A DNA stretch of 64,000 nt from Simplicispira sp. 125 (GTDB lineage Bacteria; Pseudomonadota; Gammaproteobacteria; Burkholderiales; Burkholderiaceae_C): positions 930,001-994,000 of the forward strand of contig NZ_QEKM01000001.1 of the NCBI RefSeq assembly GCF_003096555.1, written 5' to 3'. A model generated the notes under the pieces. It was given only the letters and a program-made list of their open reading frames with translations, searched no databases and had not been told where the DNA came from. This document shows, one piece after another, positions 18,150 through 25,935 of this stretch. Position 1 is the first letter of the stretch. Every line of letters begins with the position of its first letter. The translations under genes were made by a program, and so were the position numbers.

Positions 18150-18839
18150 ATGACGACACCTACCCCCCTGACCCAAGACGAACTCAAGGCCCTGGTTGGC
18201 CAGGCTGCCCTGCGCTATGTGGTGCCCGGCGACATTGTGGGCGTGGGCACCGGCTCCACCGTCAACAAGTTTATTGACGCACTGGCCACGATCAAGGACC
18301 AGGTGCGCGGCGCTGTTTCCAGCTCCATCGCCAGCACCGAGCGTCTGCGCGCTATCGGCATCCCGGTGTTCGACGCCAACGAGGTCGAGCAGCTCGCGGT
18401 CTATGTGGACGGCGCCGATGAAATCGATGGGAAGGGCTACATGGTCAAGGGCGGCGGCGCTGCCCTGACGCGAGAGAAAATCGTGGCGTCGCTGGCGCGG
18501 CAATTCGTCTGCATCGCTGATGAATCCAAGCTTGTGGATACGCTGGGGCGCTTTCCCCTGCCGGTAGAGGTCATCCCCATGGCAGCGGCGCATATTGCCC
18601 GCCGCTTTGCCGTATTGGGCGGCCAGGCCACGCTGCGCCTGAAGAATGGCCAGCCGCTGGTGACCGACAACGGACAGCACATCCTGGATGTAACAGGTCT
18701 GCGCATTGCTGATCCGCTTGCGATCGAGTCAGAGATCAATCAGTGGGCTGGGGTGGTCACCGTGGGTATTTTTGCGCACCAGAAGGCGCAGGTCTGCCTG
18801 CTGGGCACGGCCCAAGGTGTGCAGACGCTGACCTATTGA
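18150..18839 (+). CDS. rpiA: Ribose-5-phosphate isomerase A
   Basis: Interconverts ribose 5-phosphate and ribulose 5-phosphate in the pentose phosphate pathway. 229 residues with the phosphate-binding [13 protein letters not shown] near residue 31, the catalytic region [25 protein letters not shown] near 87-111 and [10 protein letters not shown]. All hallmark residues are present. Divergent from pyrD; the two promoters must overlap in the 36-bp gap. Confidence 0.97.
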   Translation: MTTPTPLTQDELKALVGQAALRYVVPGDIVGVGTGSTVNKFIDALATIKDQVRGAVSSSIASTERLRAIGIPVFDANEVEQLAVYVDGADEIDGKGYMVKGGGAALTREKIVASLARQFVCIADESKLVDTLGRFPLPVEVIPMAAAHIARRFAVLGGQATLRLKNGQPLVTDNGQHILDVTGLRIADPLAIESEINQWAGVVTVGIFAHQKAQVCLLGTAQGVQTLTY

Positions 18840-18846
18840 GCGTGTT

Positions 18847-18874
18847 AACGGGCTCCGGTGCCGTGGCCCGTTTG
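18847..18874. terminator. Probable bidirectional terminator between rpiA and the convergent gene
   Basis: A 7-bp stem AACGGGC (18847-18853) and GCCCGTT (18866-18872) with a 12-base loop is flanked by AA on one side and TT on the other. The T-tract is weak. It fills the 36-bp gap between two convergent genes. Confidence 0.45.
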
Positions 18875-18875
18875 C

Positions 18876-19541
18876 TCAGAATCGGATGCCGGCCGGGTTG
18901 GATGGCGTTGGAGTGCCTGGTTCCGGTGGGGGCGGTGCGGGGCGTGCGCGCACAGGCGCACGCTGGGCTTCTGCGGCTTCGGCAGGGGCTGAAGCTGGCT
19001 CAGCACGCTTGAGAGCGACCAGCGGCGTCGCGGCGGGGCGCCGGTAGCTGGGTGGCAGTTTCGATTCTTTGGGGTACCCGGCCAAGTCAAGGTACTGCGT
19101 CCATTCCGTGTCAGAAAAACCGCGCAGCTGTTGCCCACCAATGGTTCCAAAGGGCAGGCTGGCGTCTCCGCTCAGCCTTTGGAGCGCGGCGACATCGTCT
19201 TGCGTTTCGACGGTACGTTCGGTGAACGGCACACCGCGCAGCGTCAACAAGTTGCGTGCGTTGACACAAGGCGAACAGTCCGGGCCCGAGTAGAGAGTGA
19301 CGGGAAACTTGGATGCCACCTGGCGCAGCTCGTAGGGCAGGGATGCCGTAGCGCCTGATGATGCGGGTCCCGGCATCACCATGCTCTCGGTCGCAGCGGC
19401 CTTGCTGGGGGCTCGATCCGAGAAGGTGACCTTGCCGTCCGGTCCGACAATGCGGTGAACAGACTGGGCCAAGGCCAGGTTGCAGGCACTGGCGGCGCAG
19501 AGCAAGGAAAGCAGGGCGAAGGATGGGCGCATCAGGTTCAT
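18876..19541 (-). CDS. Secreted DUF4124 and glutaredoxin-like domain protein
   Basis: 221 residues from the ATG at 19541, which follows GGAGA at the right distance. A signal peptide ends near residue 26 (CNLALAQ). Residues 28-45 (HRIVGPDGKVTFSDRAP) are a DUF4124 segment. Residues about 75-150 form a glutaredoxin-like fold with the redox motif CSPC and a cis-proline region SLPFGTIGG. The C-terminal 60 residues are Pro/Ala-rich and probably disordered. A periplasmic thiol-disulfide role is inferred from the motif. Confidence 0.75.
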   Translation of the reverse strand: MNLMRPSFALLSLLCAASACNLALAQSVHRIVGPDGKVTFSDRAPSKAAATESMVMPGPASSGATASLPYELRQVASKFPVTLYSGPDCSPCVNARNLLTLRGVPFTERTVETQDDVAALQRLSGDASLPFGTIGGQQLRGFSDTEWTQYLDLAGYPKESKLPPSYRRPAATPLVALKRAEPASAPAEAAEAQRAPVRARPAPPPPEPGTPTPSNPAGIRF

Positions 19542-19578
19542 CGGACGGTCTCCAAAAGCGGTGGCAATCGCAGTATTT

Positions 19579-21609
19579 TCAAGCCATTCCCTGGTGGCGC
19601 AAGAGCGCATCCAGGCTGGGTTCGCGGCCCCGGAAGGCTTTGAAGGATTCCATGGCAGGGCGGCTACCGCCCGCCTCCAGAATGGACTGGCGGTAACGGC
19701 GCCCGGTTTCGGCATTGGGTGTGCCATCGGGGGCCGCGGTTTCCTCAAACGCGGCGTAGGCGTCGGCACTGAGCACCTCGGCCCATTTGTAGCTGTAATA
19801 ACCAGCGGCATAGCCGCCTGCAAAAATATGGCTGAAGGTGTGCGCCGTGCGGCTAAAGGCCGGTGGCTGCAATACGGCCACTTCGGCGCGCACCAGGTCC
19901 AGCAGGGGCATGAAATCCTGCGCTGGGTCGTGCTCGGTGTGCAGCAGCATGTCGAACAATGCGAACTCGATCTGGCGCAAGGTTTGCATGCCACTCTGGA
20001 AGTTCTTGGCGGCGATCATTTTGTCGAACAGCGGCCGGGGCAGGGGCGCCCCCGTGTCCACATGGGCGGTCATGTGCTGCAGAACCTCCCATTCCCAGCA
20101 AAAATTTTCCATGAACTGGCTGGGCAGCTCCACCGCATCCCACTCCACGCCGCCAATGCCCGAAACATCGCGTTCATTCACCTGCGTCAGCATGTGGTGC
20201 AGGCCGTGGCCAAATTCGTGGAACAGGGTGATGACGTCGTCGTGCGTGAGCAGGGCCGGTTTGCCGTCCACACCGCTGGCAAAGTTGCACACCAGATGGG
20301 CCACCGGGGTTTGCAAGGCGCCGGTGTCGGGGCGCAGCCAGCGGGTACGCACGTCGTCCATCCAGGCGCCGCCGCGTTTGCCGGTGCGCGCGGGCTGGTC
20401 CAGGTAGAACTGGCCGACCAGAGTGCCGCCCCGTTCGATGCGGTAGAACTCCACCGCCGGGTGCCATACCGGAGCCTGGTCGGGCCGGATGGCCACTTCA
20501 AACAGCGTTTCAATAATTTTGAACAGGCCGGCCAGCACCGTGGGGGCCGGGAAATACTGGCGCAGTTCCTGCTCACTGAAAGCGTAGCGGGCTTCCTTGA
20601 GCTTCTCGGCCACATAGGGCCAGTCCCAGGCCTGCGGGTCGTTCAAGCCCAGCTGTTCGGCGGCAAAGGCGCGCAGATCGGCCACGTCTTTTTCGGCATG
20701 GGGGCGCGCACGGCGGGCCAGGTCGCGCAAAAAAGCGACCACTTCGGTGGGCGACTGTGCCATTTTGGGTACCACGGACACTTCACCAAAATTGGCGTAG
20801 CCCAGCAGGCGTGCTTCTTCCTGGCGCAAAGCCAGAATTTCCTGGATGAAGGCGCTGTTGTCAAAGCGCGTGGCATCGCCTTCGGCCTGGTCAGAGGCGC
20901 GGGTGGTGTAGGCGCGGTAGAGCCGCTCGCGCAAGGCGCTGCTGCGGGCAAACTGCATCACGGGCAGATAACACGGCATTTTCAGCGTGAGCTTGTAGCC
21001 CTCTTTGCCTTCGGCCTCGGCAGCCTGCCGTGCGGCCTGCTGCACATCTTGTGGAACGCCGTCGAGTTCTTCGGCGCGGGCGTAGTAGGCAAAGGCGTCG
21101 GTAGCGTCGAGCGTGTTTTCGCTGAATTTTTGCTGCAGCTCGGCCTGGCGCTCCTGGATTTGGGCGAAGCGCTCTTTGGCGGCCCCAGTGAGTTCGGCGC
21201 CCGAGAGCACGAAGTTGCGCACGGCGTTCTTCAGGGCTTGGCGCTGTTCGGCATTGAGCAGAACCGGGTCGATGGCTTTGTACTTGGCATACAGGCGTTC
21301 GTCGGCGCCCAGGCGCGTCCAGAACTCGGTCACGCGCGGCAAGGCCTCGTTGTAGGCGGCGCGCAGCTCAGGTGTGTCGGCCACGCTGTTGAGGTGGCTC
21401 ACCGCACCCCAGGCGCGCCCCAGTTCCTCGGTGGCAACGTCCAGCACCTGGGCGATGGCGTCCCAGCGCGCAGGGAAATCGGTGGCTGTCACCGCTTCCA
21501 GCGCCGTATCAGCGCGGCCTAGCAGGGCGTCGATGGCGGGTGCTACATCGGCAGGCGCGATGCGGTCGAATGCGGGCAGGTCGGAGAAGTCGAGAAGGGG
21601 ATTGCTCAT
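19579..21609 (-). CDS. prlC: Oligopeptidase A (M3 metallopeptidase)
   Basis: 676-residue cytosolic zinc peptidase that degrades oligopeptides, including cleaved signal peptides. The zinc motif FHEFGHGLHHML lies at about 463-474, with the third ligand in GIGGVEWDAVELPSQ downstream. N-terminal MSNPLLDFSDLPAFDRI matches the family start, and length is normal. It shares a strand with folD upstream (50-bp gap) and the DUF4124 protein downstream (37-bp gap). A very long open frame on the opposite strand is a composition artefact. Confidence 0.95.
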   Translation of the reverse strand: MSNPLLDFSDLPAFDRIAPADVAPAIDALLGRADTALEAVTATDFPARWDAIAQVLDVATEELGRAWGAVSHLNSVADTPELRAAYNEALPRVTEFWTRLGADERLYAKYKAIDPVLLNAEQRQALKNAVRNFVLSGAELTGAAKERFAQIQERQAELQQKFSENTLDATDAFAYYARAEELDGVPQDVQQAARQAAEAEGKEGYKLTLKMPCYLPVMQFARSSALRERLYRAYTTRASDQAEGDATRFDNSAFIQEILALRQEEARLLGYANFGEVSVVPKMAQSPTEVVAFLRDLARRARPHAEKDVADLRAFAAEQLGLNDPQAWDWPYVAEKLKEARYAFSEQELRQYFPAPTVLAGLFKIIETLFEVAIRPDQAPVWHPAVEFYRIERGGTLVGQFYLDQPARTGKRGGAWMDDVRTRWLRPDTGALQTPVAHLVCNFASGVDGKPALLTHDDVITLFHEFGHGLHHMLTQVNERDVSGIGGVEWDAVELPSQFMENFCWEWEVLQHMTAHVDTGAPLPRPLFDKMIAAKNFQSGMQTLRQIEFALFDMLLHTEHDPAQDFMPLLDLVRAEVAVLQPPAFSRTAHTFSHIFAGGYAAGYYSYKWAEVLSADAYAAFEETAAPDGTPNAETGRRYRQSILEAGGSRPAMESFKAFRGREPSLDALLRHQGMA

Positions 21610-21659
21610 GCGGGCTTAGATGGCGGCGCGGGGCGCAGGTTCAAGGCGGGGGCGCGGTG

Positions 21660-22514
21660 TCAGCGTGCAGCCGTGCGTTCAGCGGCTTCGAGGGTGTTGA
21701 CCAGCAGCATGGTGATGGTCATGGGGCCTACGCCGCCGGGTACTGGGGTGATATGGCCGGCCACGGCCTTGACGCCGTCAAAGTCCACGTCGCCGCAGAG
21801 TTTGCCTTCATCGTTGCGGTTCATGCCCACGTCCAGCACCACGGCGCCGGGCTTGACCATGTCGGCTGTGAGCACGTTGCGCTTGCCCACGGCGGCGACG
21901 ATCACGTCGGCCTGTAGGGTCTGCGCCTTGAGGTCCTTCGTGCGCGAGTGGCAGACGGTGACCGTGGCGTCCTGGGCCAGCAGCATCAGTGCCATGGGCT
22001 TGCCGACGATGTTGCTGCGGCCGATGACGACGGCGTGCTTTCCCTTGAGGTCGTAGCCGATGCTCTCCAGCATTTTCATGCAGCCGTACGGCGTGCAGGG
22101 CCAGAAACCGGGCATGCCGGTCATCAATGCGCCTGCGCTGGCCATGTGGAAGCCATCGACGTCCTTGGCGGGCGAGATGGCCTCGATGACCTTTTGCGCA
22201 TCGATGTGCGCGGGCAGGGGCAGCTGCACCAGGATGCCGTGGATGGCGGGGTCTTTGTTGAGGGCGTTGACCCGCGCCAGCAGCTCGGCTTCGCCCAGGT
22301 CGGCGGGGTATTGCTCCAGCACCGAGTGCAAGCCCGCCTCATGGCAGGCCTTGACCTTGTTGCGCACATAGACCTGGCTGGCAGGGTTATCGCCCACCAG
22401 TACCACGGCCAAGCCAGGGGTAATGCCACGGGCTTTGAGGGCCTGGGCGCGTTCGGCCACTTCCGTGCGCAGCTGGCGGGAGAGGGCGTTGCCGTCAATC
22501 AGTTGGGCTGTCAT
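21660..22514 (-). CDS. folD: Bifunctional methylenetetrahydrofolate dehydrogenase / cyclohydrolase
   Basis: Interconverts methylene-, methenyl- and 10-formyl-tetrahydrofolate for one-carbon metabolism. 284 residues from ATG 22514 (a TTG two codons earlier is unlikely). Catalytic lysine in [13 protein letters not shown] near residue 56, the folate site QLPLPAHID, the NADP segment [14 protein letters not shown] near 162 and the C-terminal signature [12 protein letters not shown] copy of the dispersed repeat lies directly upstream of the start. Confidence 0.96.
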   Translation of the reverse strand: MTAQLIDGNALSRQLRTEVAERAQALKARGITPGLAVVLVGDNPASQVYVRNKVKACHEAGLHSVLEQYPADLGEAELLARVNALNKDPAIHGILVQLPLPAHIDAQKVIEAISPAKDVDGFHMASAGALMTGMPGFWPCTPYGCMKMLESIGYDLKGKHAVVIGRSNIVGKPMALMLLAQDATVTVCHSRTKDLKAQTLQADVIVAAVGKRNVLTADMVKPGAVVLDVGMNRNDEGKLCGDVDFDGVKAVAGHITPVPGGVGPMTITMLLVNTLEAAERTAAR

Positions 22515-22516
22515 GC

Positions 22517-22580
22517 TCAAAATTTAAATAAAAAGTGACTCTAACGCACTACTGGTAAGCGCTGAAAGCTATAAAAAGAG
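22517..22580 (-). repeat. Copy 3 of the dispersed palindromic repeat (between folD and the response regulator)
   Basis: Reverse orientation on the plus strand: ctcaaaattt, gtgactctaacgc, loop, gtaagcgctgaaagctata, aaaagag. It fills nearly all of the 72-bp gap between the folD start and the response regulator stop, so it also forms the folD 5' leader. Confidence 0.65.
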
Positions 22581-22586
22581 GAGTCA

Positions 22587-23213
22587 TCAAGCCTTGGGCG
22601 CATTCTGGCCCAGGGCGATTTTGAGCAGGTCGGCCACGGTGTTGGCGCCCAGCTTTTCCATGATGTTGGCGCGGTGCGCCTCCACGGTCTTGATGCTGAT
22701 GCCCAGGTCGTCGGCGATCTGCTTGTTCAGGCGGCCGGCCACGATGCGCTCGAGCACCTGTGCTTCGCGGCTGGTGAGTTTGGAAAGCAGGGCGTCGCGG
22801 CTGGCGGCCTGTTGGTGGCCTGCAAAGGCTTCGCGTGCGTGGTCGAGCATGCGCTCGACGAGGTTCACCAGTGCTTCTTCGTTGAAAGGCTTCTGGATGA
22901 AATCCAGCGCGCCTTTCTTCATGGTGTCGACAGCCATGGGTACGTCGCCATGGCCGGTGATGAAGACGATGGGCAAGGGAGAATTGCGCTCCAGCAAGCG
23001 GTCTTGCAGGTCCAGTCCGGTCATGCCGCCCATGCGGATATCGACGATCAGGCATGCAATCTCGCGCGGGTCGTAGCGCGACAGAAACGATTCGGCCGAG
23101 TCGAAACATCGTACCCGGTAGTCTCTGCCTTCGAGCAGCCATTGAAGCGAATCGCGGACGGCTTCATCGTCGTCCACCACATAGACGGTGCCTTTTTTGG
23201 GAATCAAACTCAT
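22587..23213 (-). CDS. Response regulator, FixJ/NarL type
   Basis: 208 residues. The receiver domain (about 8-125) has acidic residues DDD near 14-16, the phosphorylated Asp at about 58 (LIVDIR), conserved Thr in VFITGHGD and Lys in FIQKPF. After a linker the LuxR-type helix-turn-helix includes LTSREAQVLERIVAGRLNKQ and GISIKTVEAHRANIMEKL. The ATG at 23213 overlaps the kinase stop (ATGA), so kinase and regulator are made together. The pair is divergent from aceE, the nearest candidate target. Confidence 0.92.
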   Translation of the reverse strand: MSLIPKKGTVYVVDDDEAVRDSLQWLLEGRDYRVRCFDSAESFLSRYDPREIACLIVDIRMGGMTGLDLQDRLLERNSPLPIVFITGHGDVPMAVDTMKKGALDFIQKPFNEEALVNLVERMLDHAREAFAGHQQAASRDALLSKLTSREAQVLERIVAGRLNKQIADDLGISIKTVEAHRANIMEKLGANTVADLLKIALGQNAPKA

Positions 23214-25771
23214 GCAATTGTCCTTGGGGTATGTGCGTTTGCTACAGGTTCTGTAGTGTCGTTGGCAGGCGCAGCGAGCGGTAACCAGAAAGAAAATCGG
23301 CAACCCGTGACCTCTAAACCATTGTAGATGTTCTCGGCCTGCATCCTGCCCTGGTGCGATTCGACAATGCTACGGCACAGGTTCAGACCCATGCCCATGC
23401 CTTCACTTTTTGTGGAGAAAAAGGCTTCGAACAGGCGTTCGAGCACTTCAGTGGCCAGGCCCTTGCCCGTGTCCTGTACCGAAAACTCGACCACCTGCAG
23501 GCCCTCGATCTGGCGCGGAACCACGCGCAGTTCCACACTGCGCCCTGCGAGGGCGCGCTCGGCGTGGGCAATGGATTCGGCGCCGTTCTTCATGAGGTTG
23601 ACCAGCACCTGTTCGATCAGGATGGTGTCGGCCATGACAGGAGGCAGGCGGGCGGCCACATAGTGGGTCAGGCGCACGTTGTGGCGGCGCAGCTCGATGT
23701 CGGCCAGCTCTACGGCCTCATTCACCATGGCGGCCACGTCGGCCAGCTGTCGGTTGGGCTCGCTTTTCTTCACGAAATCGCGGATGCGCTGGATGATCTG
23801 GCCCGCGCGCTGTGCCTGGTGCGCAGTTTTCTCCAGGGCGGCCAGCAAGGTTTCTTCGGTGATATTGCCGCTGTGGATGCGTGAAATGATGCCGCTGCAG
23901 TAGTTGCTGATGGCGGTCAGCGGTTGGTTCAGTTCGTGGGCCACGCTCGACGCCATCTCGCCCATGGTGATCAGGCGGCTGACCGACTGGGCGCGCTCGG
24001 TCTGGCGCGCCGTCTGTTCTTCGGCCAGGCGGCGCGGCGTGATGTCTGTGGCAATCACCATCTGCGCCAGGCGCCCATCGACCCAGCTGAGATAGCGCGA
24101 GCGCACCTCCAGCCATTTGCCCAGGTCGGGCAGGTAGATTTCGGCGTTTTCCGAGTGCGCACTGGTCAGCGGGTCGGCGGGCAGGCCCATCAGGCCGTCT
24201 TCGTCGTCCGCACCGCTGGCACTGGCGCTGGAGGCGGGCAAGACACCGGCCTGGGCGACCAGTTGCAGGTGACCGCCGGTTTGCGAGCCAAACCACAAGC
24301 GATAGAGCTTGTTGGCAAACAACAGCTCTTCACTGCCCAAAGGGGCCACCGAGACCGAGGCGTCCAGCGATTCGAGCACGATGGTGAAGCGCTCGTGCGA
24401 GGCCGACAGCTGCTCGCGGATGCGGTTGGGCTCGGTGATGTCGGTCATCGAGGTCATCCAGCCTGTCTGCTGGCCCCGGGCGTCGATCAGGGGCGACACA
24501 TACAGGCGCGCATCGAACAGGGCCCCGTTCTTGCGCCGCACCCGCACCTGGAAGCCACCGGAGACGGTTTTGCCGTTCAGCTCATCCTGCAGTCGGGCGC
24601 TGAGCTGCTCATATTCGGATTCGGGCCAGTAAGGGAAGGGGGCGGTCTGGCCCACCAGCTCGGCTTCGGTCCAGCCGGTCATCTGGCAGAAAGCCGCGTT
24701 CACGTAGGTGATGCGCCCCTGCAGGTCGAGCGCGCGCATGCCGGTGAGCACCGAGTTTTCCATGGCGCGGCGGAAATTGGTTTCAGCCACCAGGGCCAGT
24801 TGGGCCTGCATGCGGCGGCGGGTGTGGCGCCAGGTGGCAATCAGCATCCAGGCCGTCATGGCGCTGAGGGTACCCACCAGCCAGAACAAGCCGCTGCCCA
24901 CCACACCGAGTGACGTGCGGTAGGCCTGCGCACGCAGCACCAGGCCGTTGCCCACTGGTGAAATAGGCACGGCGTACTCGTTGGCCTTAGCGCTCCAGGG
25001 TATCCACTGTGCGGCCCGGTTGCGGTTCTGCAGGGGAGTGCCCGCCAGCACCTGGCCCTTGTCGTCCAGCAGTGTCACGGCGTAACGTGCCAGCACCTCG
25101 GTGGGCGTGCCATAGCGCAGCAGGCTGTCAATGGAGTATTCGCCGAGCACCACCCCGCCGAACTTGCCTTGCACGTTGAGTGGAACAAGCACCTGCAGCA
25201 AAGGCGTTGACTCGTTAGCGACGGCCGATGGCTGGACATACACGGGCTGCTGCAGGTCCCGGGTCAGGCCAAAGTTGTCTGCGGTGGGGCCGGGCTTAAG
25301 CACTTCACCCGCCACGCGCACCTGGCTACCCGCCAGTGTGGGTGCGGAGTGGCTGGCGCGGATGCGGCCGCGCTCGTCGATCCAGGTGATGGCCTGCAGT
25401 TCAGGGTATTGGCTGACCAGAGACTCGGCGCGCTGGCCGAACTGGGTGCGCTCCATGTCCTGGTTGGAGAGGTCGCGTGCGATGCGCATGATCTGCTCTT
25501 GGCGCTCGAGCAGGCGCAGGCGCACCCGCTGTTGCGCGTATTCGATGTCGCGGCGCAAAGCTTCTTGCTCGCGCTCGCCTTCTTCCACGCGCAGGTACCA
25601 GAAAGCGGCCACGATGGCTGCCATGAAGATCAGCACGGCGGCCAGCGGCGCCAGGGCGGCAAACCGGTCCTGGCGCACCGGAGAAAGGCTGCGCCACCAG
25701 ACACGCCACCACTGGGCCAGTGCGGCACGGGACAGCTTTCGCGGTGGTGTGGCGGGTGGTTGTTCCAACAT
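23210..25771 (-). CDS. Membrane sensor histidine kinase with PAS domains (DctS/FixL-like)
   Basis: 853 residues. One membrane helix near 45-68 (PLAAVLIFMAAIVAAFWYL), an extracytoplasmic sensor region of about 230 residues, and a second helix around VVGSGLFWLVGTLSAMTAW. Then come one clear PAS domain (FRRAMENSVLTGMRALDLQG), a second PAS-like segment, a HisKA domain with HELNQPLTAISNYC (His near 610) and a HATPase domain with NLMKNGAESI, DTGKG and GMGMGLNLC. Start ATG 25771; upstream in-frame bases have no family features. The periplasmic sensor suggests an external organic acid signal, but the ligand is unknown. Confidence 0.9.
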   Translation of the reverse strand: MLEQPPATPPRKLSRAALAQWWRVWWRSLSPVRQDRFAALAPLAAVLIFMAAIVAAFWYLRVEEGEREQEALRRDIEYAQQRVRLRLLERQEQIMRIARDLSNQDMERTQFGQRAESLVSQYPELQAITWIDERGRIRASHSAPTLAGSQVRVAGEVLKPGPTADNFGLTRDLQQPVYVQPSAVANESTPLLQVLVPLNVQGKFGGVVLGEYSIDSLLRYGTPTEVLARYAVTLLDDKGQVLAGTPLQNRNRAAQWIPWSAKANEYAVPISPVGNGLVLRAQAYRTSLGVVGSGLFWLVGTLSAMTAWMLIATWRHTRRRMQAQLALVAETNFRRAMENSVLTGMRALDLQGRITYVNAAFCQMTGWTEAELVGQTAPFPYWPESEYEQLSARLQDELNGKTVSGGFQVRVRRKNGALFDARLYVSPLIDARGQQTGWMTSMTDITEPNRIREQLSASHERFTIVLESLDASVSVAPLGSEELLFANKLYRLWFGSQTGGHLQLVAQAGVLPASSASASGADDEDGLMGLPADPLTSAHSENAEIYLPDLGKWLEVRSRYLSWVDGRLAQMVIATDITPRRLAEEQTARQTERAQSVSRLITMGEMASSVAHELNQPLTAISNYCSGIISRIHSGNITEETLLAALEKTAHQAQRAGQIIQRIRDFVKKSEPNRQLADVAAMVNEAVELADIELRRHNVRLTHYVAARLPPVMADTILIEQVLVNLMKNGAESIAHAERALAGRSVELRVVPRQIEGLQVVEFSVQDTGKGLATEVLERLFEAFFSTKSEGMGMGLNLCRSIVESHQGRMQAENIYNGLEVTGCRFSFWLPLAAPANDTTEPVANAHTPRTIA

Positions 25772-25811
25772 GCCCCCGAGTGTAGGGGAGCGCCGGGCGA
25801 GCCTTCGCCCA

Positions 25812-25919
25812 GCAAATGTGCGTTTGCAGCAAAATATCACATAGTAAAAATGAAAAGCATAATTTGAAAAATAGAAAAATTGTGCAAAAATAGGGCGAAC
25901 GCACTAAATTGTGGCAATT
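25812..25919. promoter_or_regulatory. AT-rich divergent control region of aceE and the two-component genes
   Basis: The 164-bp gap 25772-25935 contains an AT-rich patch (25832-25900) likely to hold the aceE promoter. At its left is GCAAA-N6-TTTGC-A-GCAAA (25812-25833), two overlapping dyads. At its right AATTG-TGG-CAATT (25907-25919) sits just before the aceE ribosome-binding site, a shape similar to GntR-type operators such as that of PdhR. The binding proteins are unknown. Confidence 0.35.
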
Positions 25920-25935
25920 ACCTAGGAGACAAAAC

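Noticed and set aside
19480..21522. Long plus-strand open frame opposite prlC
   Set aside because: prlC has clear M3 motifs on the other strand; the frame has low-complexity antisense composition.
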